From NCBI GenBank assembly GCA_964529285.1, contig CAZGWK010000012.1:11346-75345 (forward strand): a DNA stretch of 64,000 nt, written 5' to 3'. The first letter of the stretch is position 1. The number at the start of each line of letters is the position of its first letter. The position numbers and the translations under genes are program-made. The notes beneath the pieces are model-generated. The model did no database searches and had not been told where the DNA came from. It was given only the letters and a program-made list of their open reading frames with translations. Positions 34,542 to 43,202 of this stretch are shown here, piece after piece. The DNA is from SURF-21 sp964529285 (lineage in GTDB: Bacteria > Actinomycetota > Geothermincolia > Geothermincolales > RBG-13-55-18).

Positions 34542-35505
34542 AGATTTTTGAGAATTCCTCTGTGCATATCGCCATAACCGAGCCGTTCTCCTGTAGTTCT
34601 CTCTTCATCCTTGCATATTGATGCGAAACTCCACTTGCGGTGATATCGGTCAAGAAGCCAGCGATTTCCACATTTGAAGCAGGAGTGAACTCTCTAGCCA
34701 GGTAAATAAATGATTTGCGAGCCCGTCTTTGCAGCGACATCTTCTCTCCAACAGGTCCGGTGAGGCCATTTATGCCATAGTAGAGGCAAACCATGTTGTA
34801 TAGATCATCAAGCGAGATCTCAATCATCAGGTATTTTAGCCCTGTCGCCTCATTGGGTTTCGCTTTCTTGGAAAGCATGGACTTGATCTTGATCACGAAC
34901 TCTTCGCTGCCCAGGATAGCCTGTGCAACGATTTCATCTGTTGGGTAAGGCGGCGGTTTATCAGACAGAGCTTCAACGAATTCCCGATATCTGGCTCTCG
35001 CCTCCCTTGCTTCTGGCCCGAAATACTCGCTCAGCCAATCCCATTTAAGCCATGCCGAATCCTTTGTGCCGCCGGAATAAATACGATAGCTCGACCACTG
35101 ATAATCCTGCGGCTTCTTCACGATCCCAGCCTCGACGGGGTTCAGGTGAATATACCGGCCTACCGTTAGGAAATATTCTTCCTTTTCGATACATATAGCT
35201 TTATAGCGCCCGGCGAAAACATGGCCTATCCAGCCCTTTGCAGCCATATAGCTCCCATATGAGGAACCGAGGAAATGCATGAACTCCGAGAGGTTTGCCT
35301 TTATCGTCTTTATCAAAAGATGGTAGTGTGTGCCGAGGATGCAGTAAGCATAAACCTCTACTTCATATCTCTCCGCGCCTTTTTGCAGGAGTTTCAAGAA
35401 ATATTCTTTTTCATAATCGCATCGATAAAGGAACTCTCCTGCATTGCCTCTGGAGATTACGTGGTAGAAAGCGCCTTCGTACTGTATGCGTAATGGTCTA
35501 GGCAT
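34522..35505 (-). CDS. REP-associated tyrosine transposase (RAYT, Y1/IS200-like)
   Basis: RAYTs are single-strand endonucleases that bind and cut REP hairpins. The catalytic fold is plain: MPRPLRIQYEGAFYHVISRG at the start, the HUH metal site H60-Y-H62 in GTHYHLLIKT, GHVFAGRYKA near residue 95, and the nucleophile Tyr118 in VGRYIHLNPVEAG. The C-terminal third (about 225-315) has an added helix-turn-helix resembling DnaA domain IV: RRARKSFIYLAREFTPASN and ITASGVSHQYARMKREL. 327 residues. The stop codon and last residues come from the flanking repeat. Upstream is AT-rich palindromic sequence without a Shine-Dalgarno site. All catalytic residues are intact. Confidence 0.93.
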   Translation of the reverse strand: MPRPLRIQYEGAFYHVISRGNAGEFLYRCDYEKEYFLKLLQKGAERYEVEVYAYCILGTHYHLLIKTIKANLSEFMHFLGSSYGSYMAAKGWIGHVFAGRYKAICIEKEEYFLTVGRYIHLNPVEAGIVKKPQDYQWSSYRIYSGGTKDSAWLKWDWLSEYFGPEAREARARYREFVEALSDKPPPYPTDEIVAQAILGSEEFVIKIKSMLSKKAKPNEATGLKYLMIEISLDDLYNMVCLYYGINGLTGPVGEKMSLQRRARKSFIYLAREFTPASNVEIAGFLTDITASGVSHQYARMKRELQENGSVMAICTEEFSKILSHVRG

Positions 35506-35581
35506 AATATATATGTTATATATATTATATTACTATGTCAAGAGTTAACGTTACCAACCATATGGTGTCCTGCCAGAGAGA

Positions 35582-35617
35582 TGTCCCATGTCCGGGGCTG
35601 ACCCCATTATCGGGACA
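35582..35617 (-). repeat. Family-A repeat, 5' flank of the RAYT gene
   Basis: Complete copy, GATAATG variant, in minus orientation. It also lies 14 nt after the response-regulator stop codon and is in sense with that gene. Confidence 0.93.
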
Positions 35618-35631
35618 GAAATGCCCCGTTA

Positions 35632-36285
35632 TTAGGAGCTGAGGTAGCGCTTCACGGCCGCCGTGCGCGAACTCACCCCGAGCTTGCGGAAGATGCCCGA
35701 GGCTACCTTCTCCACCGTTTTCGGGGACACGAAAAGGCGCGAGGCGATCTCCTTGTTGCTTAGCCCCTCGCTCATGAGCGTGAGCACGTCGTACTCGCGC
35801 GAGGTCAGGGTGCTCACGGGCGATTCCACCTCGCTGCCCTTCGCTTCCTCCTTGAACGACGAAACGATCATGTCCAGTACCTGCGGGCTGAAGGTCTTCT
35901 CTCCTTCGCTCGCCCTGCGGATTGCATTGACCAGCTCCGAGCTTGCTACCTTCTTCAGAAGGTAACCGTCGGCGCCCACCTGCAACGCCCGGTTAATATA
36001 TTCGTATTCTTCGTACATGGAGAGCATGATCACTTTCATCAGGGGATAGGATGACTTCAGCTGCCGGCACACCTCTATGCCCGAAATACCGGGCAGCTTG
36101 ATATCCAGCACCACTACGTCAGGGATGAGCGCCGCCGCCTTCTCCAGGCACTCGCTTCCATCGCCAGCCTCGCCGACCACGACGATGTCCACCTGTTTCT
36201 CTATCAGCGATGCCAGGCCTTCTCTCAATATCGCGTGGTCGTCTGCGAGTAGGACACGTACCTTGTTTCCGGCTTTATCGATCAT
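35632..36285 (-). CDS. NarL/FixJ-family response regulator
   Basis: 217 residues. The receiver domain has the acidic pair LLADDH near residue 13, the phospho-acceptor Asp61 in VVVLDIKLPG, and the Lys in DGYLLKK near residue 107. A linker leads to a LuxR-type helix-turn-helix at about 150-215: LTSREYDVLTLMSEGLSNKE and VSPKTVEKVASGIFRKLGV. The usual NarL word for the last part is KTVKNHVSNI; here VEKVASG is a divergent recognition helix. The partner kinase gene lies 205 nt upstream on the same strand, with a family-A repeat between them. Confidence 0.93.
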   Translation of the reverse strand: MIDKAGNKVRVLLADDHAILREGLASLIEKQVDIVVVGEAGDGSECLEKAAALIPDVVVLDIKLPGISGIEVCRQLKSSYPLMKVIMLSMYEEYEYINRALQVGADGYLLKKVASSELVNAIRRASEGEKTFSPQVLDMIVSSFKEEAKGSEVESPVSTLTSREYDVLTLMSEGLSNKEIASRLFVSPKTVEKVASGIFRKLGVSSRTAAVKRYLSS

Positions 36286-36465
36286 GATCCGTCACCTGCA
36301 TCTGAAAACACGGCAAGGGCCGTAAAACGTCCGATACGACCCCGGTCTTATTGACCCGCATTCATCATATCAAATCCCCAAAGGGCCTATAGCTGGTTTT
36401 GCTTATAAATGCATCGTGGTTATTGCCCGGCGCTGACCTTTTGATCGGGATGGCTCCATGATCGG

Positions 36466-36501
36466 TGTCCCATGTCCGGGGCTGACCCCATTATCGGGAC
36501 A
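36466..36501 (-). repeat. Family-A repeat overlapping the kinase stop codon
   Basis: Complete copy in minus orientation. Its first bases, ATGTCCCGATAA with the preceding A, are read as the kinase's last codons Met-Ser-Arg-stop. Confidence 0.92.
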
Positions 36502-38155
36502 TTCTTTCATCATTGCGGGGGAGGTGGACGTTTATGGTGACGCCGCGGGCGCAGGGGATGATGTTGAAGGTGCCTCCTATCTGTTCCGCCCGCTCGCGCA
36601 TGTTCAGCAGCCCCAGGTGTACGGCCCCGTCGCCGCCCGCCGCTTCCTCGAAGCCGAGGCCGTCGTCACTCACCACCAGTTCTATGCCCCTGCCGTCGCG
36701 GCCGAAGTATACCACCGCCTCCCGCGCATTCGAGTGCTTGATGATGTTGGAGAGCGCCTCCTGCACGATGCGGTAGAGGTTTATCTTCACTTCCCCCGGC
36801 AGGCCGCCTTCCTCGCCGCCGGCCATGAAAGAGAACTCGATGGGGTTGTCGGCGCTCACCCGCCGCACCAGGTTGCGCAGGGCCTCGGTGAGCCCCAGGT
36901 CGTCCAGCACCGGGGGGTGAAGCGATGCCGAGAGGTCGTGCAGCTGTTTGAGCACCGAGGATATTGACGACGACGCGGACTCGATCAGCCGGCGCACTCC
37001 TTCCGGCGCTTCCCCCTCTACCAGCGCCAGCTCCAGGTTGACCAGGGCGCTGGTCAGGTTCTGCCCCGTATCGTCGTGCAGGTCCCGGGCCACTGAGGCT
37101 TTTTCCCTCTCCTGTATCTCCAGGATGGACTGGAAGAGCGCCTTCAGCTCCACGTTCTTGCGCCATAACGCATGAGTGAGCGCGGCGTTCTCGTCTATCT
37201 GTGCCGAAAGGAGATACTGCTTGAAGCTCATCTCCGTAACCACCCTGGCGATGGCGTTGACCACCGAGAGCAGGAACTCCACCTCTTCGATGTTCACGTG
37301 GCGCACCAGGTGCAGGGACGCAAGCAGCGGCTCGGGGTCGACCCCTAGCTCCTCCGCCAGCCTGCGGTATTTATCGGGCTCGGCGGGCTCCATGAGCGAC
37401 GCGTCCCCACTTATCATCCCCACCATCTCCCCGCCCAGGATGAGCGGGGCGTCGAAGCAGACGAACCCCGCGTGGCAGATGCGCACCTTGGGCTGCATGG
37501 TCTTCCTCAACTCCGTCAATCCCTCTATGGCAGAGCCGTAGCAGCGCATCACGCCTTCCAGGGAATCGATGATCAGCTTACAGTGCTCCCCGCCGGCGAC
37601 GCTGACCACCACCGGCATGCTGTTCATGTCCAGGACCCACAGGCGCACGCCGGTGATGCGGGCCAGCTCGTCCACCAGCTCCTGCAGGTACTTTACGTCC
37701 AGGATCTCGCTGAAGGCGATGTCCCGCAATTTCAGCGGGCTGATGAGCTCGGAATAGCCGGAGGGTGCGGAGAGGATGCCTATCTCCTGCAGGAAAAGTC
37801 CCACCCCCATCGTCCACAGGTCCATAAAGGAACGGATCATGTCCAGGCGCAGCCTGTCTTCCCGCGCAAGGGACAGGAACAGCTCGCCGAACTCCTCGGC
37901 GCTGCCCACCTCGAAGAACCCCTGGAGGTCTTCGACATCGGCGAAGTAGATCTCGAAAAGCGGCTTTGCCTCATCGGGATCTATGAGGAGAACGTCGCCG
38001 TTTCGCTTCTCACCAGCGGCGCACCCTCCCGGGGCCCGCATCCTCAGCACCGCCCCGTCGTTCAGGAGGTCGAGCGCCGAACGTATCGGACTTTCCTTGC
38101 TGATGAACAGCGTATCGGCAAGCTCCTCGAGGAGTCCCTGCACATCTCGCGCCAT
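36491..38155 (-). CDS. PocR-domain sensor histidine kinase (NarX-type catalytic core)
   Basis: 554 residues, no membrane span, so cytosolic. Residues about 145-290 form a PocR sensory domain: EILDVKYLQELVDELARITG, then Cys-containing CHAGFVCFDAPLILGGEMVG. A helical linker leads to HisKA_3 with phospho-acceptor His360 in VARDLHDDTGQNL, and an HATPase_c domain with the N-box NLYRIVQEALSNIIKHSNA and G-box LVVSDDGLGF. Residues 1-140 are an uncharacterised helical N-terminus. PocR domains bind small molecules; the anaerobic acyl-CoA cluster starting 430 bases away is a plausible target. The last three residues come from a family-A repeat. Confidence 0.92.
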   Translation of the reverse strand: MARDVQGLLEELADTLFISKESPIRSALDLLNDGAVLRMRAPGGCAAGEKRNGDVLLIDPDEAKPLFEIYFADVEDLQGFFEVGSAEEFGELFLSLAREDRLRLDMIRSFMDLWTMGVGLFLQEIGILSAPSGYSELISPLKLRDIAFSEILDVKYLQELVDELARITGVRLWVLDMNSMPVVVSVAGGEHCKLIIDSLEGVMRCYGSAIEGLTELRKTMQPKVRICHAGFVCFDAPLILGGEMVGMISGDASLMEPAEPDKYRRLAEELGVDPEPLLASLHLVRHVNIEEVEFLLSVVNAIARVVTEMSFKQYLLSAQIDENAALTHALWRKNVELKALFQSILEIQEREKASVARDLHDDTGQNLTSALVNLELALVEGEAPEGVRRLIESASSSISSVLKQLHDLSASLHPPVLDDLGLTEALRNLVRRVSADNPIEFSFMAGGEEGGLPGEVKINLYRIVQEALSNIIKHSNAREAVVYFGRDGRGIELVVSDDGLGFEEAAGGDGAVHLGLLNMRERAEQIGGTFNIIPCARGVTINVHLPRNDERMSR

Positions 38156-38235
38156 TGCGCATCACATCCCCTTATTACCGTCCAGGCCTTAATTATAGGA
38201 ATAGTAGGGTCAGACGTTCAATCGACATATTCTCA

Positions 38236-38271
38236 TGTCCCGATCATGGGGTCAGCCCCGGAAATGGGACA
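38236..38271 (+). repeat. Family-A repeat, variant
   Basis: Complete copy with one internal change (GGAAATGGG). It lies upstream of the kinase gene and antisense to it, an exception to the usual placement. Confidence 0.9.
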
Positions 38272-38361
38272 CGATCATCTCAATCATTATGGCAGAGACA
38301 CAAGTCAGCCTCCGAAGACAAGGGGGCACGCCAACCCTCCTCCATGGTGTCACACTCAACT

Positions 38362-38395
38362 GGGTTACATCTTCCATGGGGTTACATCTTCCATG
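38362..38395 (+). repeat. Two tandem copies of GGGTTACATCTTCCATG
   Basis: Exact 17-nt direct duplication in the 430-base intergenic region 38156-38585. That region otherwise holds the family-A copy at 38236, a CGCCTCGCCATGACG word near 38447 resembling the widespread CATTGCGAGG repeats, and a terminator. Confidence 0.8.
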
Positions 38396-38538
38396 CAAGC
38401 TTCCGTGGAGGAGCCGGACGTATTGAGGTTACCACGGCGCTTGCAGCGCCTCGCCATGACGTTATAGAGAGTGACGCTCATAGGAAAAGTAGAGAGGTCA
38501 TGCCCCTAGAGGAGCGCATACAGAGGAAGCCGAAGGAG

Positions 38539-38565
38539 AAAAACCAAGGCCCGAGTTGCCGGGCC
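38539..38565 (-). terminator. Rho-independent terminator of the acyl-CoA reductase/dehydratase cluster
   Basis: On the minus strand GGCCCG-GCAACT-CGGGCC (38565-38548) is followed by TTGGTTTTTC. It lies about 20 nt after the last gene of the cluster. Confidence 0.75.
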
Positions 38566-38585
38566 GGTCTGCGGGCCGAACCCGC

Positions 38586-39989
38586 CTAACCTACCTGCTT
38601 GGCGGGGGTGGTCCTTTTCTTCTTCAGCACGTTGCTCACGAACTCGTCGATCTGCTCGTCGATCGCGCTCATGGGGGTCATGCGCCTTATCCAGGAATCA
38701 CCCTGCAGCATGAGGGTGGGGATCCTGGAACGCTTCATGATCTCGCTGCGCACCATGGAGAAAACGCTCCAGGTCTGCTTGCAGGAGTGGTGTCCGCAGT
38801 AGATGCAGGCGTCTGCGTCGAGCTGGGAGGTCCAGTAAGCGATGTCGTCCGTCCACTGGGCGGACATGGACTGCGCCCCTACCTGGCGGGTCATGGCGTA
38901 ATCCCAACACGTGTCGGCCAGGCCGTCGATCATGCTGTCCTTGGAAGACGTGTCGACCGGCTGGAAGAAAAAGGAACCTAACAGGTCTCCCAGAACGGTG
39001 ATGCCCCGCTCCTCCATGCGGTTGAAGAAGCCGTACCAGTCCCAGTAGTAATAGGTGTAGATCCAGAAACAACGGGCGACCTCTTCATCGGCAGGGTAGA
39101 GCCCCTTATCCAGCCGCTCTTTCACCGTGTCTATCATGATCTTCATGATGTCTATGGCCGTGTCCGTTCCCCACAGGGCATAACGGACGCCGTATGCGTA
39201 CAGGGTGAAGAGGTTGGGGCACGGATTGGGGCGTATCTTGCGCAGCTCCCAGAGGTCGTAGTAGAGGTCGTTGGCCTGGTTCGCCTTGCTCAGGACTTCG
39301 CGCATCCTGTCCTCGTTGATCTCCTCCCCCAGGAACTCCTCCATGTCCTTTACGAGCTGGCGGAAGTAGACGCGGTAGGCTTTGCGTCCCCGCGGCGAGT
39401 CGTCGACTGGCTTGTCCAGGATGAACTGCGGCACACCTATATAGCGCGCCACGAACTCATGTATCTTGGAGTTGGCGTCGCAGCTGCCGGGCGCGGCCGA
39501 GATTACCGCGTCGGGCTCGAAATCGGCTTGCGTGAGGGCGGAGCCCAGCTCGATGGTGTTGGACGAACACAGGTAGTCCGGCAGGCCCAGTCCCATGGCG
39601 AAATCCCAGTACCTTTCGCCCTGACCCTCCAGCGCGGCCACTCCGGCAACCGTGAGCACCTCGCTGGTAAGGGGGTATGCGTTGCCGAAACAATAGACGA
39701 ACTCGGGGGGGAAATTGAAGGGGACGAGGACGATCTTCTTTCCCTGGGCCTTGGCCTGCATGGCGCCGTCAAACCATGCCTGGAAACCCTTGAGGAAAGC
39801 GATGCCGGCCTTGCGTATGCGCGGCGCCAGAATCGCGCCTATAGTGGAGGACATGTCTTCGGGGAGCAGGTGCAGGATGCCCTTCGCCTCCTCGTCGCTC
39901 ATGTCGTCTGGAAAGCATTTCAACAGCCCGAAGATCTCGGACGCCCGGTTAACCAGCCCCTCGTATTCCTTCGCCGCTTTTTCTGCCAT
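38586..39989 (-). CDS. 2-hydroxyacyl-CoA dehydratase / benzoyl-CoA reductase family large subunit, copy 1
   Basis: 467 residues, HgdB/BcrB/BzdO type. These subunits carry a [4Fe-4S] cluster and bind the acyl-CoA. Likely cluster ligands are in CSSNTIELGSAL near residue 148, APGSCDANSKIHEF near residue 172, and CIYCGHHSCKQTW near residue 395. The C-terminal PTLMLQGDSWIRRMTP matches copy 2 at 41820, with which it aligns along its length. It is the last gene of the minus-strand cluster, set apart from copy 2 by the two ATPase genes and a family-A repeat. Whether both copies are used in one enzyme or two is unknown. Confidence 0.85.
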   Translation of the reverse strand: MAEKAAKEYEGLVNRASEIFGLLKCFPDDMSDEEAKGILHLLPEDMSSTIGAILAPRIRKAGIAFLKGFQAWFDGAMQAKAQGKKIVLVPFNFPPEFVYCFGNAYPLTSEVLTVAGVAALEGQGERYWDFAMGLGLPDYLCSSNTIELGSALTQADFEPDAVISAAPGSCDANSKIHEFVARYIGVPQFILDKPVDDSPRGRKAYRVYFRQLVKDMEEFLGEEINEDRMREVLSKANQANDLYYDLWELRKIRPNPCPNLFTLYAYGVRYALWGTDTAIDIMKIMIDTVKERLDKGLYPADEEVARCFWIYTYYYWDWYGFFNRMEERGITVLGDLLGSFFFQPVDTSSKDSMIDGLADTCWDYAMTRQVGAQSMSAQWTDDIAYWTSQLDADACIYCGHHSCKQTWSVFSMVRSEIMKRSRIPTLMLQGDSWIRRMTPMSAIDEQIDEFVSNVLKKKRTTPAKQVG

Positions 39990-40150
39990 GTGTGCTACTC
40001 CTTATCCTCCCTCTCTAACCTGCAAAAGGTCTTCGTCCGTTGATCGCTATTCCTGTGGCCGCCTTCACTTGCCGCCCTCACCTGTTGATCGCATGCTTGC
40101 GGTTTTTTTCATACCGGGAAAATCTCTATATCCCACCCGCTGCGTGGTTA

Positions 40151-40186
40151 TGTCCCATGTCCGGGGCTGACCCCATAATCGGGACA
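40151..40186 (-). repeat. Family-A (REP-like) repeat inside the cluster
   Basis: Complete copy, GATTATG variant, 8 nt after the stop of the ATPase gene and in sense with it. Confidence 0.92.
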
Positions 40187-40194
40187 AAGCAACC

Positions 40195-40965
40195 TCAGGC
40201 TTCCTCGGCGGACATGGCGGCGCCGATGGCGCATGCCAGCTGCGGGTCGAAGGGAAAGGTGTGGTAATCACCTCTTATCTTCTCCCTCGCCGGCCCCGCC
40301 ACCGACTCGTACTTGGCGACCCCGCCGGTCAGCGTGTAATCGTCCTGGAAGCCGAACTTCAGCGCCTGCGATATCATTATCTTAGCCACGGATTCGCATA
40401 TCCCCGCCATGATATCCGCCGCTTCCTTCCCATCGTTCACGTGGGTGATGACCTCGCTCTCCACGAAGACCCCGCACTGCGAGCTCACCGCCACCTTGTT
40501 CGTGGACCGCGCCGCTACCGCGTCCAGCTCGCCTGCCCCGTAGCCCAGGGCCGCTCCCATCACGGTGAGGAACTTCCCCGATCCCGAGGCGCACTTGTCG
40601 TTGCGCATGAAGTCCACCACGCCGCCGTCCTCGTCCAGGAGGATGGAGGTTACGCTCTGACCGCCCACGTCCAGCACCAGGCTCGCCTGCGGCACCAGGC
40701 GGCTCACCGCCTCGCAGATACACGAGATGTCGTCGCGCCTCACGTCGCCGAATTCGACCATATCGGCCCCGCGGCCGGTCACGCCGATACCCGCCAGCTC
40801 GTCCCTGGATATCCCCGCCGCCGCCAGCACCCCGTCCACGAGGCTTTCCACTTCCTCCGCTATGTTGCCGGTGGTATCGATGACCTCCGCCGCCAGCAGC
40901 TGGTCATCCTCGACGACCACGGCCTTGGTGTAGAGGCTGCCTATATCGATCCCGAGGTACTTCAT
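40195..40965 (-). CDS. BadF/BadG/BcrA/BcrD-family ATPase (electron activator), copy 1
   Basis: 256 residues of the ASKHA fold. These proteins use ATP to push electrons from a bridging [4Fe-4S] cluster into a dehydratase or benzoyl-CoA reductase. The phosphate-1 motif is LGIDIGSLYTKAVV at the N-terminus, DVGGQSVTSILLD near residue 99 is phosphate-2, and cluster cysteines are Cys125 (RNDKCASGSGKF) and Cys164 (SSQCGVFVES). The adenosine motif is LTGGVAKYESV. It starts 3 nt after the stop of the second ATPase. Two different ATPases side by side fit the heterodimeric class I benzoyl-CoA reductases better than the homodimeric dehydratase activators. Confidence 0.9.
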   Translation of the reverse strand: MKYLGIDIGSLYTKAVVVEDDQLLAAEVIDTTGNIAEEVESLVDGVLAAAGISRDELAGIGVTGRGADMVEFGDVRRDDISCICEAVSRLVPQASLVLDVGGQSVTSILLDEDGGVVDFMRNDKCASGSGKFLTVMGAALGYGAGELDAVAARSTNKVAVSSQCGVFVESEVITHVNDGKEAADIMAGICESVAKIMISQALKFGFQDDYTLTGGVAKYESVAGPAREKIRGDYHTFPFDPQLACAIGAAMSAEEA

Positions 40966-40968
40966 GAA

Positions 40969-41754
40969 TTAACCTCCCATGCGCTTTGCCATGAGGGCGG
41001 CGCCCAGCGCTCCCACGATCTGCGAATCGACGCTGTATTTGATGAGCCTGACGTTGAGCATGCGCTCCAGCTCTGCGCGTACCGCCGCATTCTTGGCGAC
41101 GCCTCCACTCATGGTGACTTCCTTCTCCAGCCCCACCCGGCGCACCAGTGAGGCGACCCGCTCCGCCATGGCGCGGTTCACCCCCGCCGCGATGTCGGCC
41201 TTGCTGTGGCCTCGCTGCAGGTAATGCAGGACCTCCGTCTCGCAAAAGATGCTGCAGCGGCTGGACAGCTCCAGGACCCGTTCCGCGCTCTGCGAAACGA
41301 TACCTATCTCGTCAAGGGACAGCCCCAACGTGCGTGCCTGCACCTCCAGGAAACGGCCGGTACCCGCAGCGCATTTGTCGTTCATCACGAAGTCGATGAG
41401 CTCCCCGCCCGGCCCGATACGGATGACCTTGGCGTCCTGGCCTCCTATATCTATGACCGTGCGCGCCTCCGGGACCAGGAAAGAAGCCCCCAGCCCATGG
41501 CAGGATATCTCGCTCATGTTATCCTGGGACAGCCCCTCTCCCTGCACCTGCTCCCGCCCGTATCCCGTGCTCACGCAAAATTTGATCTCTCGCCAGGGTA
41601 CCCCCTCGTCCTGGATGAGCATGTCCACCACGGCCTTGGCGGACTGTACCGGATGCGGCTTCACTCCCATGCTCTTGAAGGCATGGATCCCCTTGTTGTT
41701 GATGACCACGGCCTGCGCCGTCAACGAACCCACGTCTATTCCGGCGTAGTACAT
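40969..41754 (-). CDS. BadF/BadG/BcrA/BcrD-family ATPase (electron activator), copy 2
   Basis: 261 residues, paralogous to the next gene. Motifs: AGIDVGSLTAQAVVI at the N-terminus, VIDIGGQDAKVIRIG near residue 100, cluster cysteines Cys128 (MNDKCAAGTGRF) and Cys167 (SSRCSIFCETEV), and MSGGVAKNAAVRAELE near residue 215. CIFCETEV adds a nearby Cys absent in copy 1. The sequence is nearer to the common HgdC/HadI activator type than copy 1 is. Probably co-translated with copy 1 (3-nt gap). Confidence 0.9.
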   Translation of the reverse strand: MYYAGIDVGSLTAQAVVINNKGIHAFKSMGVKPHPVQSAKAVVDMLIQDEGVPWREIKFCVSTGYGREQVQGEGLSQDNMSEISCHGLGASFLVPEARTVIDIGGQDAKVIRIGPGGELIDFVMNDKCAAGTGRFLEVQARTLGLSLDEIGIVSQSAERVLELSSRCSIFCETEVLHYLQRGHSKADIAAGVNRAMAERVASLVRRVGLEKEVTMSGGVAKNAAVRAELERMLNVRLIKYSVDSQIVGALGAALMAKRMGG

Positions 41755-41778
41755 CTTCTACCTCCCTCTCCTGCCTTT

Positions 41779-41812
41779 TGTCTCATGTCCGGGGCTGACC
41801 CCAAGATCGGAC
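41779..41812 (-). repeat. Family-A repeat, degenerate
   Basis: Near-complete copy with several changes (TGTCTCATG start, GATCTTG region). It lies directly after the copy-2 large-subunit gene and is in sense. Confidence 0.8.
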
Positions 41813-41819
41813 CCCCGGT

Positions 41820-43202
41820 TCAACGTTGTTTAACCACGTTCTTGACGAACTCCTCGATGGATTCCTGCAGCGCGCTCATGGGGGTCATGCGCCTTATCCA
41901 GGAGTCGCCCTGCAGTATCAATGTCGGTACCTTCACGCGCTTCATGAGCTCGCTGCGCATGATGGTCGCGCTGCTCCAGGTCTGCTTACACGAGTGGTGG
42001 CCGCAGTAGATGCAGCAGTCTGCGCCCAGCTCGCCCGCCGCCCAGGTGATGTCGTCCAGCCACTGCACGGACATGGAGGACGCCCCCATCTGGCGCGTCA
42101 TGGGCATGTTGCGCGCTATCTCCGCCAGCCCCGTGAGCATGGTCTCCCGCGACGTGAGGTCGATCACCGCCGGGAAGATGAGGTCCAGCCCGTCGCCCAG
42201 GTGCGTGATGCCGTTCTCCTCCATCCAGTTGAAGAGGCCGCCCATGTCGAAATAGTAGCTGGTGTAGGTCCACAGGCTGCGCGCCACCTCCCGTTCGGCC
42301 GGATACTCCCCTTTCTCCAGCCTCTCCTTGGCGGTGTCCACCATCGCCTGCATGATGTCGACAGCGTCCTCCGTGCCCCACATGGTGAACCTGGCCGCGT
42401 AGGTGAACAGGGAGTACAGGTTGGGCACGGGGCAGGGCTTGAACTTGTGCAGGTCCCAGAGCTCCCAGTAGAGCTCCGAGGCCTTGTTGGCGTTGCCGAT
42501 GACGCTGCGCATCCTGTCCTCGTCCAGCTTCTGGTCCAGGAACTCCTCCATCTCCTCCACCATCTTGAAGAAATACCTGTAGTACTGCTTTACGCCCCGC
42601 TCGCTGTTGTCCACCGGCTTCTCCAGGAAGAGCAGCGGTATGTCCATGTACCGTGCCAGGAACTCATGCGTCTTGGAATTGATGTCGCAGGAGCCGAAGC
42701 AGTCCGAGAGGATGGCGTCCGGCACGAAATCCGCATCAGTGAGGGCGGAGCCGATCTCGATCATGTTCGCGGAGCAGGCGGAGTCCGGCAGGCCCAGCCC
42801 CATGGCGAAGTCCCAATACCTCTCGCCCTGTCCCTCCAGCGCCATGACCCCCAGGCTGGAGAGCACCTCGCTGGTTACGGGCCAGGCATCCTCGAAGCAG
42901 TGGACTACCTCCGGCAGGAAGTTGAAGGGTATCAGGAATACCTTTCCCCGGCCGCGCTTGGTCTTGAACGCGTTGTCCAGCCACGTCTTCACCATGCCGA
43001 ACAGCTTCAGGCTGAGCGGCCTGACGTGCGGGGCGAAAAAAGCCGTGAAAGTGTTGCGCATATCGGTGGGGAGGACGTGCAGCAGCCCCTCCAGCTCCTC
43101 GTCGCTGATGCGTTCGGGCAGCGTATCGACGATGGAGAATATCTCGTACACGCGGTTCATCAACCCCTCGTACGGCCTTATCTCCTTGCTTGCCACAGCC
43201 AA
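41820..43202 (-). CDS. 2-hydroxyacyl-CoA dehydratase / benzoyl-CoA reductase family large subunit, copy 2
   Basis: 460 residues, the same family as 38586-39989 and alignable to it throughout: CSANMIEIGSALTDADF, DCFGSCDINSKTHEFLARY, MTRQMGASSMSVQWLDDITW, CIYCGHHSCKQTW and TLILQGDSWIRRMTPMSAL. In Bzd-type benzoyl-CoA reductases the corresponding subunit is BzdO (about 450 residues) next to BzdN (about 380), matching this gene and its upstream neighbour at 43467. The TTG start is the frame's first; a GTG two codons in is an alternative. Confidence 0.85.
   Translation of the reverse strand: MAVASKEIRPYEGLMNRVYEIFSIVDTLPERISDEELEGLLHVLPTDMRNTFTAFFAPHVRPLSLKLFGMVKTWLDNAFKTKRGRGKVFLIPFNFLPEVVHCFEDAWPVTSEVLSSLGVMALEGQGERYWDFAMGLGLPDSACSANMIEIGSALTDADFVPDAILSDCFGSCDINSKTHEFLARYMDIPLLFLEKPVDNSERGVKQYYRYFFKMVEEMEEFLDQKLDEDRMRSVIGNANKASELYWELWDLHKFKPCPVPNLYSLFTYAARFTMWGTEDAVDIMQAMVDTAKERLEKGEYPAEREVARSLWTYTSYYFDMGGLFNWMEENGITHLGDGLDLIFPAVIDLTSRETMLTGLAEIARNMPMTRQMGASSMSVQWLDDITWAAGELGADCCIYCGHHSCKQTWSSATIMRSELMKRVKVPTLILQGDSWIRRMTPMSALQESIEEFVKNVVKQR

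Larger units (their letters stand above)
34506..35617 (-). mobile_element. RAYT transposase unit bracketed by inverted family-A REPs
   Basis: A REP-associated tyrosine transposase gene lies between two inverted 36-nt family-A repeats, 34506-34541 (plus orientation) and 35582-35617 (minus orientation). The interior is visibly AT-richer than the neighbouring DNA, suggesting separate ancestry. The overall layout (single-domesticated RAYT with flanking REPs) is that of a REPtron; autonomous movement of the whole unit is not implied. Confidence 0.85.

Noticed and set aside
34506..35617. A standard IS200/IS605 insertion sequence
   Set aside because: The transposase has the RAYT-type sequence and a DnaA-like extension, there is no tnpB, and the flanks are REP copies found singly all over the window.
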